From assembly GCA_041393395.1 (NCBI GenBank), contig JAWKKG010000006.1, positions 248,001 through 312,000 of the forward strand: 64,000 nt of DNA. Direction: 5' to 3'. The number at the start of each line of letters is the position of its first letter. The first letter of the stretch is position 1. This DNA is from JAGQIB01 sp041393395. GTDB lineage: Bacteria; ARS69. The notes under the pieces were generated by a model, which ran no database searches, was not told the DNA's origin, and was given only the letters and a program-made list of their open reading frames with translations. Below are positions 1 to 5,934 of this stretch, piece after piece. Position numbers and translations under genes: made by a program.

Positions 1-2
1 CG

Positions 3-227
3 TTCGACATCAACGACGTCGAGATCGGATCGGACAGCGTCGATTGGCCCGTGACCGCACATCCCCCGTTTGCGACGCTTTCGGTGGCGGCCGCGGGGAT
101 TCGCAAGGTGATCTTCTCGTCCGGCGGACTCTTTGCCGGCAGCGTCTTCATCGACGATGTCACGTTCTCGACCTCGGTCTCGGTGGAAGCGGAGACCTGG
201 GGCGGAATCAAGGCGCTCTATCGTTAG
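3..227 (+). CDS. C-terminal end of an exported protein with WGGIKALYR tail (partial)
   Basis: The reading frame is open from the left edge of the window and ends with a TAG at 225-227, so only about 74 C-terminal residues are visible. They look like the end of a beta-rich extracellular domain (alternating hydrophobic strands, an FIDDVTF segment like those of carbohydrate-binding jelly-roll domains). The protein stops with the tail ETWGGIKALYR. The same kind of tail closes the two exported serine hydrolases near 37.4 and 38.5 kb, which suggests a shared C-terminal signal rather than part of a catalytic fold. The function of the missing body cannot be told. It is the last chromosomal gene before the IS and integron region. 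Confidence 0.6.
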   Translation, partial: FDINDVEIGSDSVDWPVTAHPPFATLSVAAAGIRKVIFSSGGLFAGSVFIDDVTFSTSVSVEAETWGGIKALYR

Positions 228-312
228 CAAGCGCCCCGAAGCGTCTGCCCCCTCTGCCCGAGCTCATGGATCGGTGCGACGCGGCCGACCTAGTTGTCGT
301 TTCTGAGGACGT

Positions 313-1308
313 TGTTCATCGAGTTGCCTCGAGCTTGGCGATTGGAGTGAGCCTCCCGATGCCGTGATGGGGCCGACGGTGATTGTACTTCTCGAGCCAG
401 GGCCGCAGGGCTCTGGCTCGAGTCTTGGAGTTCCGGTACGGCCGAGCGTACGCCCATTCCCGGATCAGGGTCTGGATGAAGCGCTCGGCTTTTCCGTTGG
501 TCTTGGGGGTGTAGGGTCGGGTCCTCAGGTGACGGATCTGGAGATTCTGGCAGGCCTTCCGGTGGTCTTTGGAGATGTAGGCCGACCCGTTGTCGGTCAT
601 GACGCGCTCCACGTGGACTCCCTGCGATCGAAACCAGGCGACCGCCCGGCGGAGGAAGGGTGCCGCGGAAGCACCTCGCTCGTCCTGGAGGATCTCCACG
701 TACGACGCTCGACTGCAGTCGTCCACGCAGACGTGCACGTACTCCCAGCCGGCCCCTCTCACTCGGGTGCGTCGATCGCCGTGGATGCGATGCCCGACGC
801 GCACGATTCTCCCGAGCTTCTTGATGTCCACGTGCAGGAGCTCTCCCGGTCGAGCCCGTTCGTACCGGATCGGTTTCGGCTTGGGATCCAGATTCGACAG
901 GCGACTCAGTCCGAGACGCTTGAGGATCAGCGACACGGTCGAGATCGCCATTCGCAGTCGCTCCGCGATCCGAAACGAGCTCCAGCGTCGACGACGCAGG
1001 ACCTCGATCCGCTTCACGATCCGTGGTGGAGTGGCGGTGGGCATTCGCCGGGGGGCCGAGCTGCGGTCCCGAAGGCCGTCCACGCCGCCCTCTCGATACC
1101 GGGTCAGCCACTTGTAGGCCGTTCGGGGGCTGATCCCCAGGCCGTCCGCCGTGACCGCCACGGGAAGGCCCTCCCCAATCACCCGCTGGATGAGGAGTTC
1201 TCTACTGGCCGGGGTCGTCTTCGCGTTAGGATGGAGATTCATTCGGGGTGCCTCTCGGGAATAGGACCTTAGACAAGCCCCATTCTCTACGAGGACCCCG
1301 AATGAACA
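313..1308 (-). mobile_element. IS481-family insertion sequence
   Basis: An element of about 1 kb with one transposase gene. Imperfect terminal inverted repeats of 19 nt match at 13 positions: the left end at 313-331 starts TGTTCAT and finishes CCTCG; the right end, read inward from 1308, also starts TGTTCAT and finishes CCTCG. TGT...ACA ends and this length are usual for IS481. The transposase stop codon lies inside the left repeat. Flanks ACGT (309-312) and ACCT (1309-1312) could be an imperfect target duplication, but this is weak. A perfect 9-nt inverted repeat (ATTCGGGGT at 1241-1249, ACCCCGAAT at 1295-1303) lies upstream of the transposase start. The element abuts a degenerate attC at the far end of the cassette array. 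Confidence 0.75.
316..1242 (-). CDS. IS481-family transposase
   Basis: A 308-residue DDE transposase, full length for IS481. It starts MNLHPNAKTTP, a typical IS481 opening. An N-terminal helix-turn-helix lies at about residues 15-50 (GISPRTAYKWLTRY). The rve-type integrase core follows with the acidic triad visible as D139 (LLHVDIKKLG), D217 (VMTDNGSAY) and E253 (GKAERF). It catalyses movement of the surrounding element and has no role in the cassettes. The frame is intact, with no sign of decay, unlike the integron integrase nearby. The stop codon overlaps the left terminal repeat. Confidence 0.9.
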   Translation of the reverse strand: MNLHPNAKTTPASRELLIQRVIGEGLPVAVTADGLGISPRTAYKWLTRYREGGVDGLRDRSSAPRRMPTATPPRIVKRIEVLRRRRWSSFRIAERLRMAISTVSLILKRLGLSRLSNLDPKPKPIRYERARPGELLHVDIKKLGRIVRVGHRIHGDRRTRVRGAGWEYVHVCVDDCSRASYVEILQDERGASAAPFLRRAVAWFRSQGVHVERVMTDNGSAYISKDHRKACQNLQIRHLRTRPYTPKTNGKAERFIQTLIREWAYARPYRNSKTRARALRPWLEKYNHRRPHHGIGRLTPIAKLEATR

Positions 1309-1395
1309 ACCTCCTTGGAAGCCACATCTAGCGCGCTCGCTCCCCTGCGGCCCACGTGACAGAGAGGATCCGTCCGGCGCAAGTTCCTGTTGGGC
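1309..1395 (-). other. Degenerate attC site, truncated by the IS
   Basis: On the minus strand it begins with a good R box GCCCAAC (1395-1389). Its first half still resembles the other sites (CTTGCGCCGGACGGATC, then CTCTGTCACG), but the distal half has drifted and the final core GTTRRRY is replaced by GTTGTTC at the IS boundary. The preceding ORF stops 4 nt before it, as in the other cassettes. Probably no longer a recombination substrate at its distal core. Confidence 0.6.
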
Positions 1396-1398
1396 AGA

Positions 1399-1899
1399 CT
1401 ACTCCTCCGAACCAAACTGAGGCATCGCAAGATCGGTCGCCTCAATGCCGGCGCCGTAGCTGTGCCACCATTCCATCCAAGCGTGCCGAAGCGCCGCGTG
1501 CTCGTCTGGCTCGGGGTACGCGGCCAGCTGGCGAGGTGTCTCGATTCCCAGGCCAAGGCGAATTCGATGGTCCTGACCGGCCAGCTTCAGCGCGTACAGG
1601 ACCTGGGTCACCTCGTAGGGGGATTCGGACTCCGCCAGAACGCGAATCAGATCAGGCAATGCCGGCGCGCCGATGATCGCGAGTTGTTCTGGGGCCTCGT
1701 ACCACTCTACGCACAGGTCCTCCAAGGGCCGGAAGGCGACGTACGAAGTGTCGCCGAGGCGCTCCACGTAGAACTGAATCTTCGCGCCAATGTCCGTGTC
1801 AGGCCAGGGGTGCACCAAGTCCGACACATCGCGAACCCCTTCGGGGCACGGATTCGCCAGCCCACCCATCGACGCCAGCATGATCAGGTGCAACATCAT
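1399..1899 (-). CDS. Cassette-borne hypothetical protein, possibly exported
   Basis: A 166-residue protein of unknown function that I do not recognise. The first ~16 residues (MMLHLIMLASMGGLA) are hydrophobic and could be a short signal peptide or anchor. The rest is acidic with helical segments (ALPDLIRVLAESE, EVTQVLYALKLAG) and a C-terminal Trp-rich stretch (HAWMEWWHSYGAG). GGGAG lies just upstream of ATGATG, so either Met could be the start. It is the only gene of the most distal intact cassette; its TAG stop is followed within a few bases by the R box of the degenerate attC. Its 5' side is bounded by an attC remnant instead of a full site. Confidence 0.65.
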   Translation of the reverse strand: MMLHLIMLASMGGLANPCPEGVRDVSDLVHPWPDTDIGAKIQFYVERLGDTSYVAFRPLEDLCVEWYEAPEQLAIIGAPALPDLIRVLAESESPYEVTQVLYALKLAGQDHRIRLGLGIETPRQLAAYPEPDEHAALRHAWMEWWHSYGAGIEATDLAMPQFGSEE

Positions 1900-1909
1900 C
1901 CGAACTCCC

Positions 1910-1934
1910 GCCTATCGTCTTGCGCTTCAGCCGC
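1910..1934 (-). other. attC remnant (distal end only)
   Basis: 25 nt matching the R'-proximal end of the other attC sites: on the minus strand GCGGCTGAAGCGCAAGAC followed by GATAGGC, where the other sites have GTTAGGC or GTTGGGC. The other ~75 nt of the site are missing and the upstream ORF stops directly against it. The core-site mutation (GTT to GAT) would also prevent recombination, so the two flanking cassettes are probably now fused into one unit. Confidence 0.6.
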
Positions 1935-2394
1935 TAGCTAGTCCCAAGCGGAAGGCCTTCTGCGCCGCACCCAATGCGGAACAGACGATCCAGTGCAGGA
2001 TGCTCCCGAATGGCATCCCGCTCAAGACGCCTGAGCCGCCTCTTCCCGAGGCGACGGTCGATCAGCGCCAGCGCCTGAAGGAGCATGTCTCCTGAAGAGA
2101 GCGCATCATCAATCGTCAGATCGGGGTACGACTCTACCGTGCTCATGAAGTGGTCGTGCCCCATCCGCCCACGCCGCCGAGCGTCCTCCTCCAATAGGCG
2201 AGTGCGCGCCCCTGCTGTTGCAACCAGCGGTAGTGGCAGAAATCCCATATCTTTTCGCCGTCGACGACAATGATGCCGCGACCCAACTGATTGTCCGCCT
2301 TGTGGTATCTCGTAGTGCGAACGTGTACGCGCCCACGGAGCGGCTCCGCACGCAATTCCTCCAGGCGCTTGACGGTCTTGGTCCAGGTCGGCAT
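1934..2394 (-). pseudogene. Frameshifted SF0329-like cassette gene
   Basis: Two overlapping frames read as one protein if a single base is restored in the GGGG run near 2212-2216. The first frame (start ATG at 2394) gives MPTWTKTVKRLEE...GRGIIVVDGEKIWDF...LQQQ. The second continues ARTRLLEEDARRRG...LTIDDALSSGD...LALIDRRLGKRRL. The pattern 'KGRV-x-x-R-x-T-x-Y ... I-x-VDG-x-x-I ... A-x-IDRR-x-GKRRL' is what I remember of the uncharacterised SF0329 family, where it is one continuous protein. The uncorrected first frame ends at 2143 and overlaps an ATG of the second by ATGA, so two short products are possible but less likely. Function unknown. Either genuine decay or a homopolymer error. Confidence 0.55.
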
Positions 2395-2402
2395 CGGATC
2401 GG

Positions 2403-2503
2403 CCCCAACGTCTTGCGCTTCAGCGGCGGGCGTCTCTGGCGCGATGGCTGCCCTGCAGCCAGCGTGACAGAGGTGATCCGTCCGCTGCAAGCGCCTGTTG
2501 GGC
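2403..2503 (-). other. attC site
   Basis: 101-nt cassette recombination site. On the minus strand it starts GCCCAAC (2503-2497) followed by AGGCGCTTGCAGCGGAC and ends GTTGGGG (2409-2403). The central part is a long imperfect inverted repeat (GGCTGCCCTGCAGCC). It belongs to the same near-identical group as the sites at 4338 and 5035. The last core base departs from GTTRRRY. Confidence 0.85.
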
Positions 2504-2517
2504 AACTCCACCCCCCC

Positions 2518-2994
2518 TCAGTCGCAGGGAACCTGTCGCGTCGTCTCGATCTCGAAGCGGCTCGAACCGAGGTGACGCACGAGCAGACTCCCAGATCGAC
2601 ACAACACGAGGAACGTTCTCGGGTTGATCCATTCCACTCGTTCGGCGCTTCCCAGGTCCGGACCCGGAATGGCAGGAAAGAGGCTGAGGCGGTACTGCGA
2701 CTCCACCGACTTCAAGCAGGCCCGGCGAACCTCAAGCTCTTCGATGGAGAGCCAGACCGATCTCTCGCACCGGTTGAATGTCACTCGCAACTGACTGGCC
2801 CGTGGCCCGATCGAGGGCCCCGTGTCGCCGACGTCGTCGGGAACTTCCCATGGACCGACGGGCCCCAGGCTCATCGAGTAGGCGTTCACGTTGACGGCCG
2901 GTGGATCGATCGTGTCCAAATCAAGCGTCAAATGCTTCGCGACGTCCTCGGACGGAGAAGAGAGCCCCACAGCCAAGGTGACAGCGAACAACAT
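2518..2994 (-). CDS. Cassette-borne secreted hypothetical protein
   Basis: 158 residues of unknown function. It begins MLFAVTLAVGLSS, a short hydrophobic leader that could direct export, preceded by GGAG about 8 nt before the ATG. The remainder has beta-strand-like segments (LTLDLDTIDPP, LRVTFNRCERSVWLSIEEL) and three cysteines. No known motif seen. It is the sole gene of its cassette: it begins just after the attC at 3021-3122 and ends 15 nt before the attC at 2403-2503, which supports it as a real cassette gene. Confidence 0.65.
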   Translation of the reverse strand: MLFAVTLAVGLSSPSEDVAKHLTLDLDTIDPPAVNVNAYSMSLGPVGPWEVPDDVGDTGPSIGPRASQLRVTFNRCERSVWLSIEELEVRRACLKSVESQYRLSLFPAIPGPDLGSAERVEWINPRTFLVLCRSGSLLVRHLGSSRFEIETTRQVPCD

Positions 2995-3020
2995 CTTCAG
3001 TGCTCCTGACGTTCACGCCT

Positions 3021-3122
3021 GCCCAACGTGGATGCGCTTCAGCCGCGGGCGGTGATGGCGCGGTCCTGGCTCTGCCAGGACCGTGACAGCGCCGATCCGT
3101 CGGCTGCAAGCGCCTGTTAGGC
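3021..3122 (-). other. attC site (second sequence subtype)
   Basis: 102-nt site with GCCTAAC (3122-3116) and GTTGGGC (3027-3021) as outer boxes on the minus strand. The arms match the other sites (GCGCTTGCAGC, GCTGAAGCGC) but the centre differs: it carries a GGTCCTGGCTCTGCCAGGACC hairpin and GGCGCTGTCACGG. It forms a subgroup with the site at 3657. Its first box supplies the TAA stop codon of the DUF2442-like gene. Confidence 0.85.
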
Positions 3123-3377
3123 CGCTCCGCGCGCACGATTGCCGGCCAAGAGCCCCTCTACACTCAGGTCTTCATCGGCATCCGGCCAGTGAATGCCCTC
3201 GCCATCACCCAAGAGCTCCCAGCGACTCCGAGTCGCTGCATCGGCACGTAGCAGGCGAGGAAACCAGACCAGCGGAACCGTGATCACGCGACCGTCCGCG
3301 AGGCCCACCGTGAGCTCATCGTCGGTAACCAGAACGGTCCGAGCGAGGGGCCGGATCTCAAGCGGAGAAGTACTCAT
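3117..3377 (-). CDS. DUF2442-like protein (antitoxin-like partner)
   Basis: 86 residues matching the DUF2442 pattern: an N-terminal beta-rich part (DDELTVGLADGRVITVPLVWFPRLL) and the family's closing motif (IHWPDADEDLSVEGLLAG). DUF2442 proteins are commonly the downstream partner of DUF4160 proteins, and such pairs are usually treated as toxin-antitoxin-like, though the activity of each partner is not well established. The start overlaps the end of the DUF4160 gene by 20 nt, so the two are translationally coupled. The TAA stop codon is part of the attC box GCCTAAC, so the ORF reaches the very edge of its cassette. Confidence 0.75.
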   Translation of the reverse strand: MSTSPLEIRPLARTVLVTDDELTVGLADGRVITVPLVWFPRLLRADAATRSRWELLGDGEGIHWPDADEDLSVEGLLAGNRARGAA

Positions 3378-3597
3378 CCCAGGCCTCCTGAATTGCGGTC
3401 AGATTCTCCGCCACGATGCCCTCGATCCGGCGAAGCTCTCGGGGTGAGAAGCCTGTCGATCGCGCGAGACGGAGCGGCCGGAGCCAGAACTTGGCCAGCA
3501 TCCGCTCTCGCTGCACGTGCACGTGTGCGGGCTCGCCCAGTTCGTTGCTGAAGAAGAAGAACCGGTAAGGTCCCGACCGAAGGACAGTTGGCGACAT
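3358..3597 (-). CDS. DUF4160-like protein (toxin-like partner)
   Basis: 79 residues with the DUF4160 hallmark: PYRFFFFSNELGEPAHVHVQRERMLAKFWL, i.e. a strand ending in FFFSNE, then EPxHVHV and a later KFWL. The second half is helical (SPRELRRIEGIVAENLTAIQEAWDEYF). The family is small, of unknown biochemical activity, and usually found with DUF2442 in pairs scattered through accessory DNA. Here it is the first gene of a two-gene cassette behind the attC at 3657-3756. TA-like pairs are frequent in chromosomal integrons, where they are thought to stabilise the array. Confidence 0.78.
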   Translation of the reverse strand: MSPTVLRSGPYRFFFFSNELGEPAHVHVQRERMLAKFWLRPLRLARSTGFSPRELRRIEGIVAENLTAIQEAWDEYFSA

Positions 3598-3656
3598 GGG
3601 GCCAGTCTAGCACCACAAACCTCGCTTCGGCACCCGCCCACATTCTCGACCTGTCG

Positions 3657-3756
3657 GCCTAACGTGTTGCGCTTCAGCTGCGGACGGTGATGGCGCGGCC
3701 CTTGCCCTGCAAGGGCCGTGACAGCGCCGTCCGTCTGCTGCAAGCGCTAGTTGGGC
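3657..3756 (-). other. attC site (second sequence subtype)
   Basis: 100 nt. On the minus strand it starts GCCCAAC (3756-3750) and ends GTTAGGC (3663-3657). The central hairpin is GGCCCTTGCCCTGCAAGGGCC. It is closest to the site at 3021 and shares the outer arms with all the others. Confidence 0.88.
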
Positions 3757-3798
3757 AGCCCTGCCCGAGTCGGCACCGCCGCCCCCAAGCGCCACAAC

Positions 3799-4317
3799 CT
3801 AGGGCAATTCAAGCCCATCAGCAGGGACCAGACGCACTTGGCCGGCCAGCTCTGCGTTCACGGCAGCAATCGTCTCGGTGGCCGCGCTCGGTCCGTCGTA
3901 CGTGCTGTGCCCATCCTCAACCAGCGTAACCTCATATCCTCGGGCTAAAGCGCCAATAGCCGTCTCGCGAACGCAGTACTCCGATTGCAGGCCGGCCACC
4001 ACCAACCGAGTGACTCCGCGAGACTCCAGCTCCTTGCCGAGGTCCGTACTCGCGAACGTGTCACATGTCGACTTGTCCAGCACAAGGTCGCTTGGGTTCA
4101 CATCAAGGTCGGGGTGCAGTTCCCACCCCGGTGTCCCTCTCTGGTCGGGGTCCCCGGCTCCGCCGCAGTTCCTCACAAAGATGATGGGCACGTCTACCGC
4201 ACGCGCACGAACCACGATCCTCTTGAGGCGTTCCAGTAGCTGCGACGCGCCACAAGCGGGCTGGGCCGGATCAAACATGTTCACCTGTGCGTCAATGAGT
4301 AGAACCGCGGATCCCAC
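3799..4317 (-). CDS. Isochorismatase-fold cysteine hydrolase (cassette gene)
   Basis: 172 residues from a GTG start with AAGGAGGA 8 nt upstream; the longer in-frame version would run back through the attC and is rejected. It is a typical isochorismatase/nicotinamidase-like hydrolase with the catalytic triad visible as D9 (LLIDAQVNMF), K82 (VLDKSTCDTF) and C115 (GLQSEYCVRETA). The family hydrolyses amide or enol-ether bonds, e.g. of nicotinamide, isochorismate or carbamoyl compounds; the substrate here cannot be told. No signal peptide, so cytoplasmic. It is the only gene of its cassette, lying between the attC sites at 4338 and 3657, and its catalytic residues are intact. Confidence 0.88.
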   Translation of the reverse strand: MGSAVLLIDAQVNMFDPAQPACGASQLLERLKRIVVRARAVDVPIIFVRNCGGAGDPDQRGTPGWELHPDLDVNPSDLVLDKSTCDTFASTDLGKELESRGVTRLVVAGLQSEYCVRETAIGALARGYEVTLVEDGHSTYDGPSAATETIAAVNAELAGQVRLVPADGLELP

Positions 4318-4337
4318 CTTTGCCTCCTCCTTTGTCT

Positions 4338-4439
4338 GCCCAACGTGTTGCGCTTCAGCGGCGGGGCGCCTCTGGCGCGATGGCTGCCCTGCAGCCAGCG
4401 TGACAGAGGTGATCCGTCCGCTGCAAGCGCTTGTTAGGC
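4338..4439 (-). other. attC site
   Basis: 102 nt. On the minus strand it starts GCCTAAC (4439-4433), followed by AAGCGCTTGCAGCGGACG, and ends GTTGGGC (4344-4338). Almost identical to the sites at 2403 and 5035. Confidence 0.9.
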
Positions 4440-4441
4440 AC

Positions 4442-5017
4442 CTACGGCTCCGCGCGCTCTTCCGGAACCTCGTAGACGCCTTCGAACTCAGGGTACCGCG
4501 CTGCTCCGCCATCGAGATGAATCTCCAAGTACCGGAACCGGCGACGTTCGTACCAAGCGTTCAGGAGCAGGCAAGCGCGGGTCGCCGGGAGAACCTCGTC
4601 CAGGGGGTAGAGTGGGTAGCTCACGCCGCTCCGAGGGTCGATTGTAACCGCTGTTGCCACCTCAGGGGCAGAGAGAACGATCCGAAGCGTATCTCCGAAG
4701 AGCCCAGGAAGAAGCCGACCCCGCCCTTCTCCCGGAGGGTCATGAGGGACGAGGTGGATACGAAGACCCGCAAGGCTCGCCGCGTTCCGATTCTCGAATC
4801 CGCCGTCGATTCCAACGCGGTTCTCGAACAGAGTGCGTGCCACCATGCAGCCAGGCGACGCCCAAACATCCCCCCGTGACGCGTACGGCACGGGAAGAAC
4901 CTTGATAGCGACATCCTGCGTGTAGATGGGTTGGTAGATCGCGACGGGGACCTCGGTCGTCGCGGACGCAGTCCCGATGCAGAGTAGGATGAACAGCACC
5001 GAGACCACTCTCCGCAA
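4442..5017 (-). CDS. Cassette-borne secreted hypothetical protein
   Basis: 191 residues. The chosen start is TTG at 5017 with AGGAG 8 nt upstream, just inside the cassette; this gives a clean signal peptide (LRRVVSVLFILLCIGTASA). The longer ORF would start inside the attC and is rejected. The mature part is not recognised; it has several strand-like segments (VPVAIYQPIYTQDVAIKVL, LRIHLVPHDP, RYLEIHLDGG) and two cysteines. The TAG stop lies 2 nt before the attC at 4338-4439. Unknown function, probably periplasmic or outer-surface. Confidence 0.7.
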   Translation of the reverse strand: MRRVVSVLFILLCIGTASATTEVPVAIYQPIYTQDVAIKVLPVPYASRGDVWASPGCMVARTLFENRVGIDGGFENRNAASLAGLRIHLVPHDPPGEGRGRLLPGLFGDTLRIVLSAPEVATAVTIDPRSGVSYPLYPLDEVLPATRACLLLNAWYERRRFRYLEIHLDGGAARYPEFEGVYEVPEERAEP

Positions 5018-5034
5018 CGCATTCACTCCTGTGT

Positions 5035-5135
5035 GCCTAACGTCTTGCGCTTCAGCGGCGGGCGCCTCTGGCGCGATGGCTGCCCTGCAGCCAGCGTGAC
5101 AGAGGTGATCCGTCCGCTGCAAGCGCTTGTTGGGC
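5035..5135 (-). other. attC site
   Basis: 101 nt, the site nearest attI. On the minus strand it starts GCCCAAC (5135-5129) and ends GTTAGGC (5041-5035). It differs at only a few positions from the sites at 4338 and 2403. It marks the end of the first cassette. Confidence 0.9.
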
Positions 5136-5149
5136 AGGATCCGAGGTGC

Positions 5150-5419
5150 CTACGCAGCCCGAAGGGGAGCGAAGTCCTCGCGGCGCGCGGGGTCTTGCCC
5201 GAGCGATCGGAGGACTCGATTCAAGGCGGCCAGACTGGCACGGCTCGGCGTCGTGATCTCGATTCCGATGGGCCGGCCGTCGCGGGCGAAGTCCACGAGC
5301 ATGCCGGCCTCGCCGGGCTCAGTTCGCACGCTCACGTCGCCCGCCGACCGAGGCAGATAGTAGTACGCGGCCAGGGCCTTGCCGTGCCGGAACGTGATCT
5401 CCAGGTAGGAATCGCGCAT
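5150..5419 (-). CDS. DUF2283-like protein (TA-like partner)
   Basis: 89 residues with the DUF2283 pattern: an N-terminal strand pair ending AAYYYLPRS, a central GEAGMLVDFARDGRPIGIEI where the family has a 'VDFDxxGxLVGIEI' block, and a helical C terminus (LAALNRVLRSL). DUF2283 genes are often found beside DUF4258 genes in presumed toxin-antitoxin-like pairs, with DUF2283 the likely antitoxin; this role is by context only. It starts 4 nt after the stop of the DUF4258-like gene and ends before the attC at 5035, so both belong to the first cassette. Confidence 0.75.
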   Translation of the reverse strand: MRDSYLEITFRHGKALAAYYYLPRSAGDVSVRTEPGEAGMLVDFARDGRPIGIEITTPSRASLAALNRVLRSLGQDPARREDFAPLRAA

Positions 5420-5423
5420 GACG

Positions 5424-5684
5424 CTACGATACCGGATACGCGGTTACGACGACAACCAACTCTGTTTCCTCATCGGGCTCCACCACCACCTCCCATGAGC
5501 GCCGCTTGTGGCGGACCTCGACCACCCAGCGCCCCGGGACGGGGCCCCTCCGGACTCGGCTCGGGGAATCCAGCATCAAGCGCAGGTCCAGTTCAGTGAA
5601 CCGCCGGTCGATCATCCGCTTCAAGAGGTGCGGGCTGAGTTCCAGCTCCCAGTCCCACCAAGTGGGCCGCTCGAAGTTCCCCAT
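5424..5684 (-). CDS. DUF4258-like protein (TA-like partner)
   Basis: 86 residues resembling DUF4258: LSPHLLKRMIDRRFTELDLRLML, where the family has 'hxxxRmxxRgIxxxdvxxvl', then a strand-turn-strand region (GRWVVEVRHKRRSWEVVVEPD) and a hydrophobic end (LVVVVTAYPV). The family is distantly related to RelE/HicA-like small toxins in fold by general opinion, but activity is unproven. It is the first ORF of the array, starting 29 nt inside the attI/cassette boundary, where cassette expression is expected to be strongest. It forms a two-gene cassette with the DUF2283-like gene. Confidence 0.72.
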   Translation of the reverse strand: MGNFERPTWWDWELELSPHLLKRMIDRRFTELDLRLMLDSPSRVRRGPVPGRWVVEVRHKRRSWEVVVEPDEETELVVVVTAYPVS

Positions 5685-5712
5685 GCCCCACCCTACCTAG
5701 GATCCCATCTCT

Positions 5713-5934
5713 GCCCAACTAGACTTCGACAGAACCCGCTCAACCGGGCCCTTCCAGCCTGAGCCACCATCGTAACCACCGCCCCCTCCCATCGCAAGCC
5801 GCGCTCCGCCCCCGTCAGGCCGAGCGCCAGCCACTCCCCCGTCACCCCACCCTGCTTCTCCAGATCCGGATAACGCCCTCCCAACCAGTTCTGGATAGTC
5901 CCCGGCCCTCCCACCGTCCCGGCCCGCCCCCACA
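5713..5934 (-). other. Putative attI region
   Basis: The 220 nt between the intI stop codon and the first cassette contain no credible gene. On the minus strand they end in AGTTGGGC, whose GTTGGGC (5719-5713) is exactly the attI/attC core, where cassette 1 should begin. The core is the direct evidence; the outer limit of attI cannot be set by eye. No cassette promoter of the usual type is obvious in it. Confidence 0.65.

Noticed and set aside
228..312. Possible additional attC remnant left of the IS
   Set aside because: Some short matches to attC arms (GCGCC, GAAGCG) but no boxes or continuous similarity.
295..1275. Alternative IS ends at TGTC (295) and the inverted TGTC ending at 1275
   Set aside because: The similarity stops after four bases, whereas 313/1308 gives 13 of 19 matches and places the transposase stop inside the repeat.
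4317..4512. Longer N terminus for the cysteine hydrolase, and similarly for the ORF starting at 5122
   Set aside because: The extra residues are translated attC sequence; proper ribosome sites and starts lie just inside the cassettes.
2403..5135. ~100-nt near-identical repeats at 600-700 nt spacing, first considered as REP-like elements or a CRISPR-like array
   Set aside because: Repeats are far too long and too widely spaced for CRISPR, and each has RYYYAAC/GTTRRRY ends and lies at the 3' end of a small ORF, which identifies attC sites.
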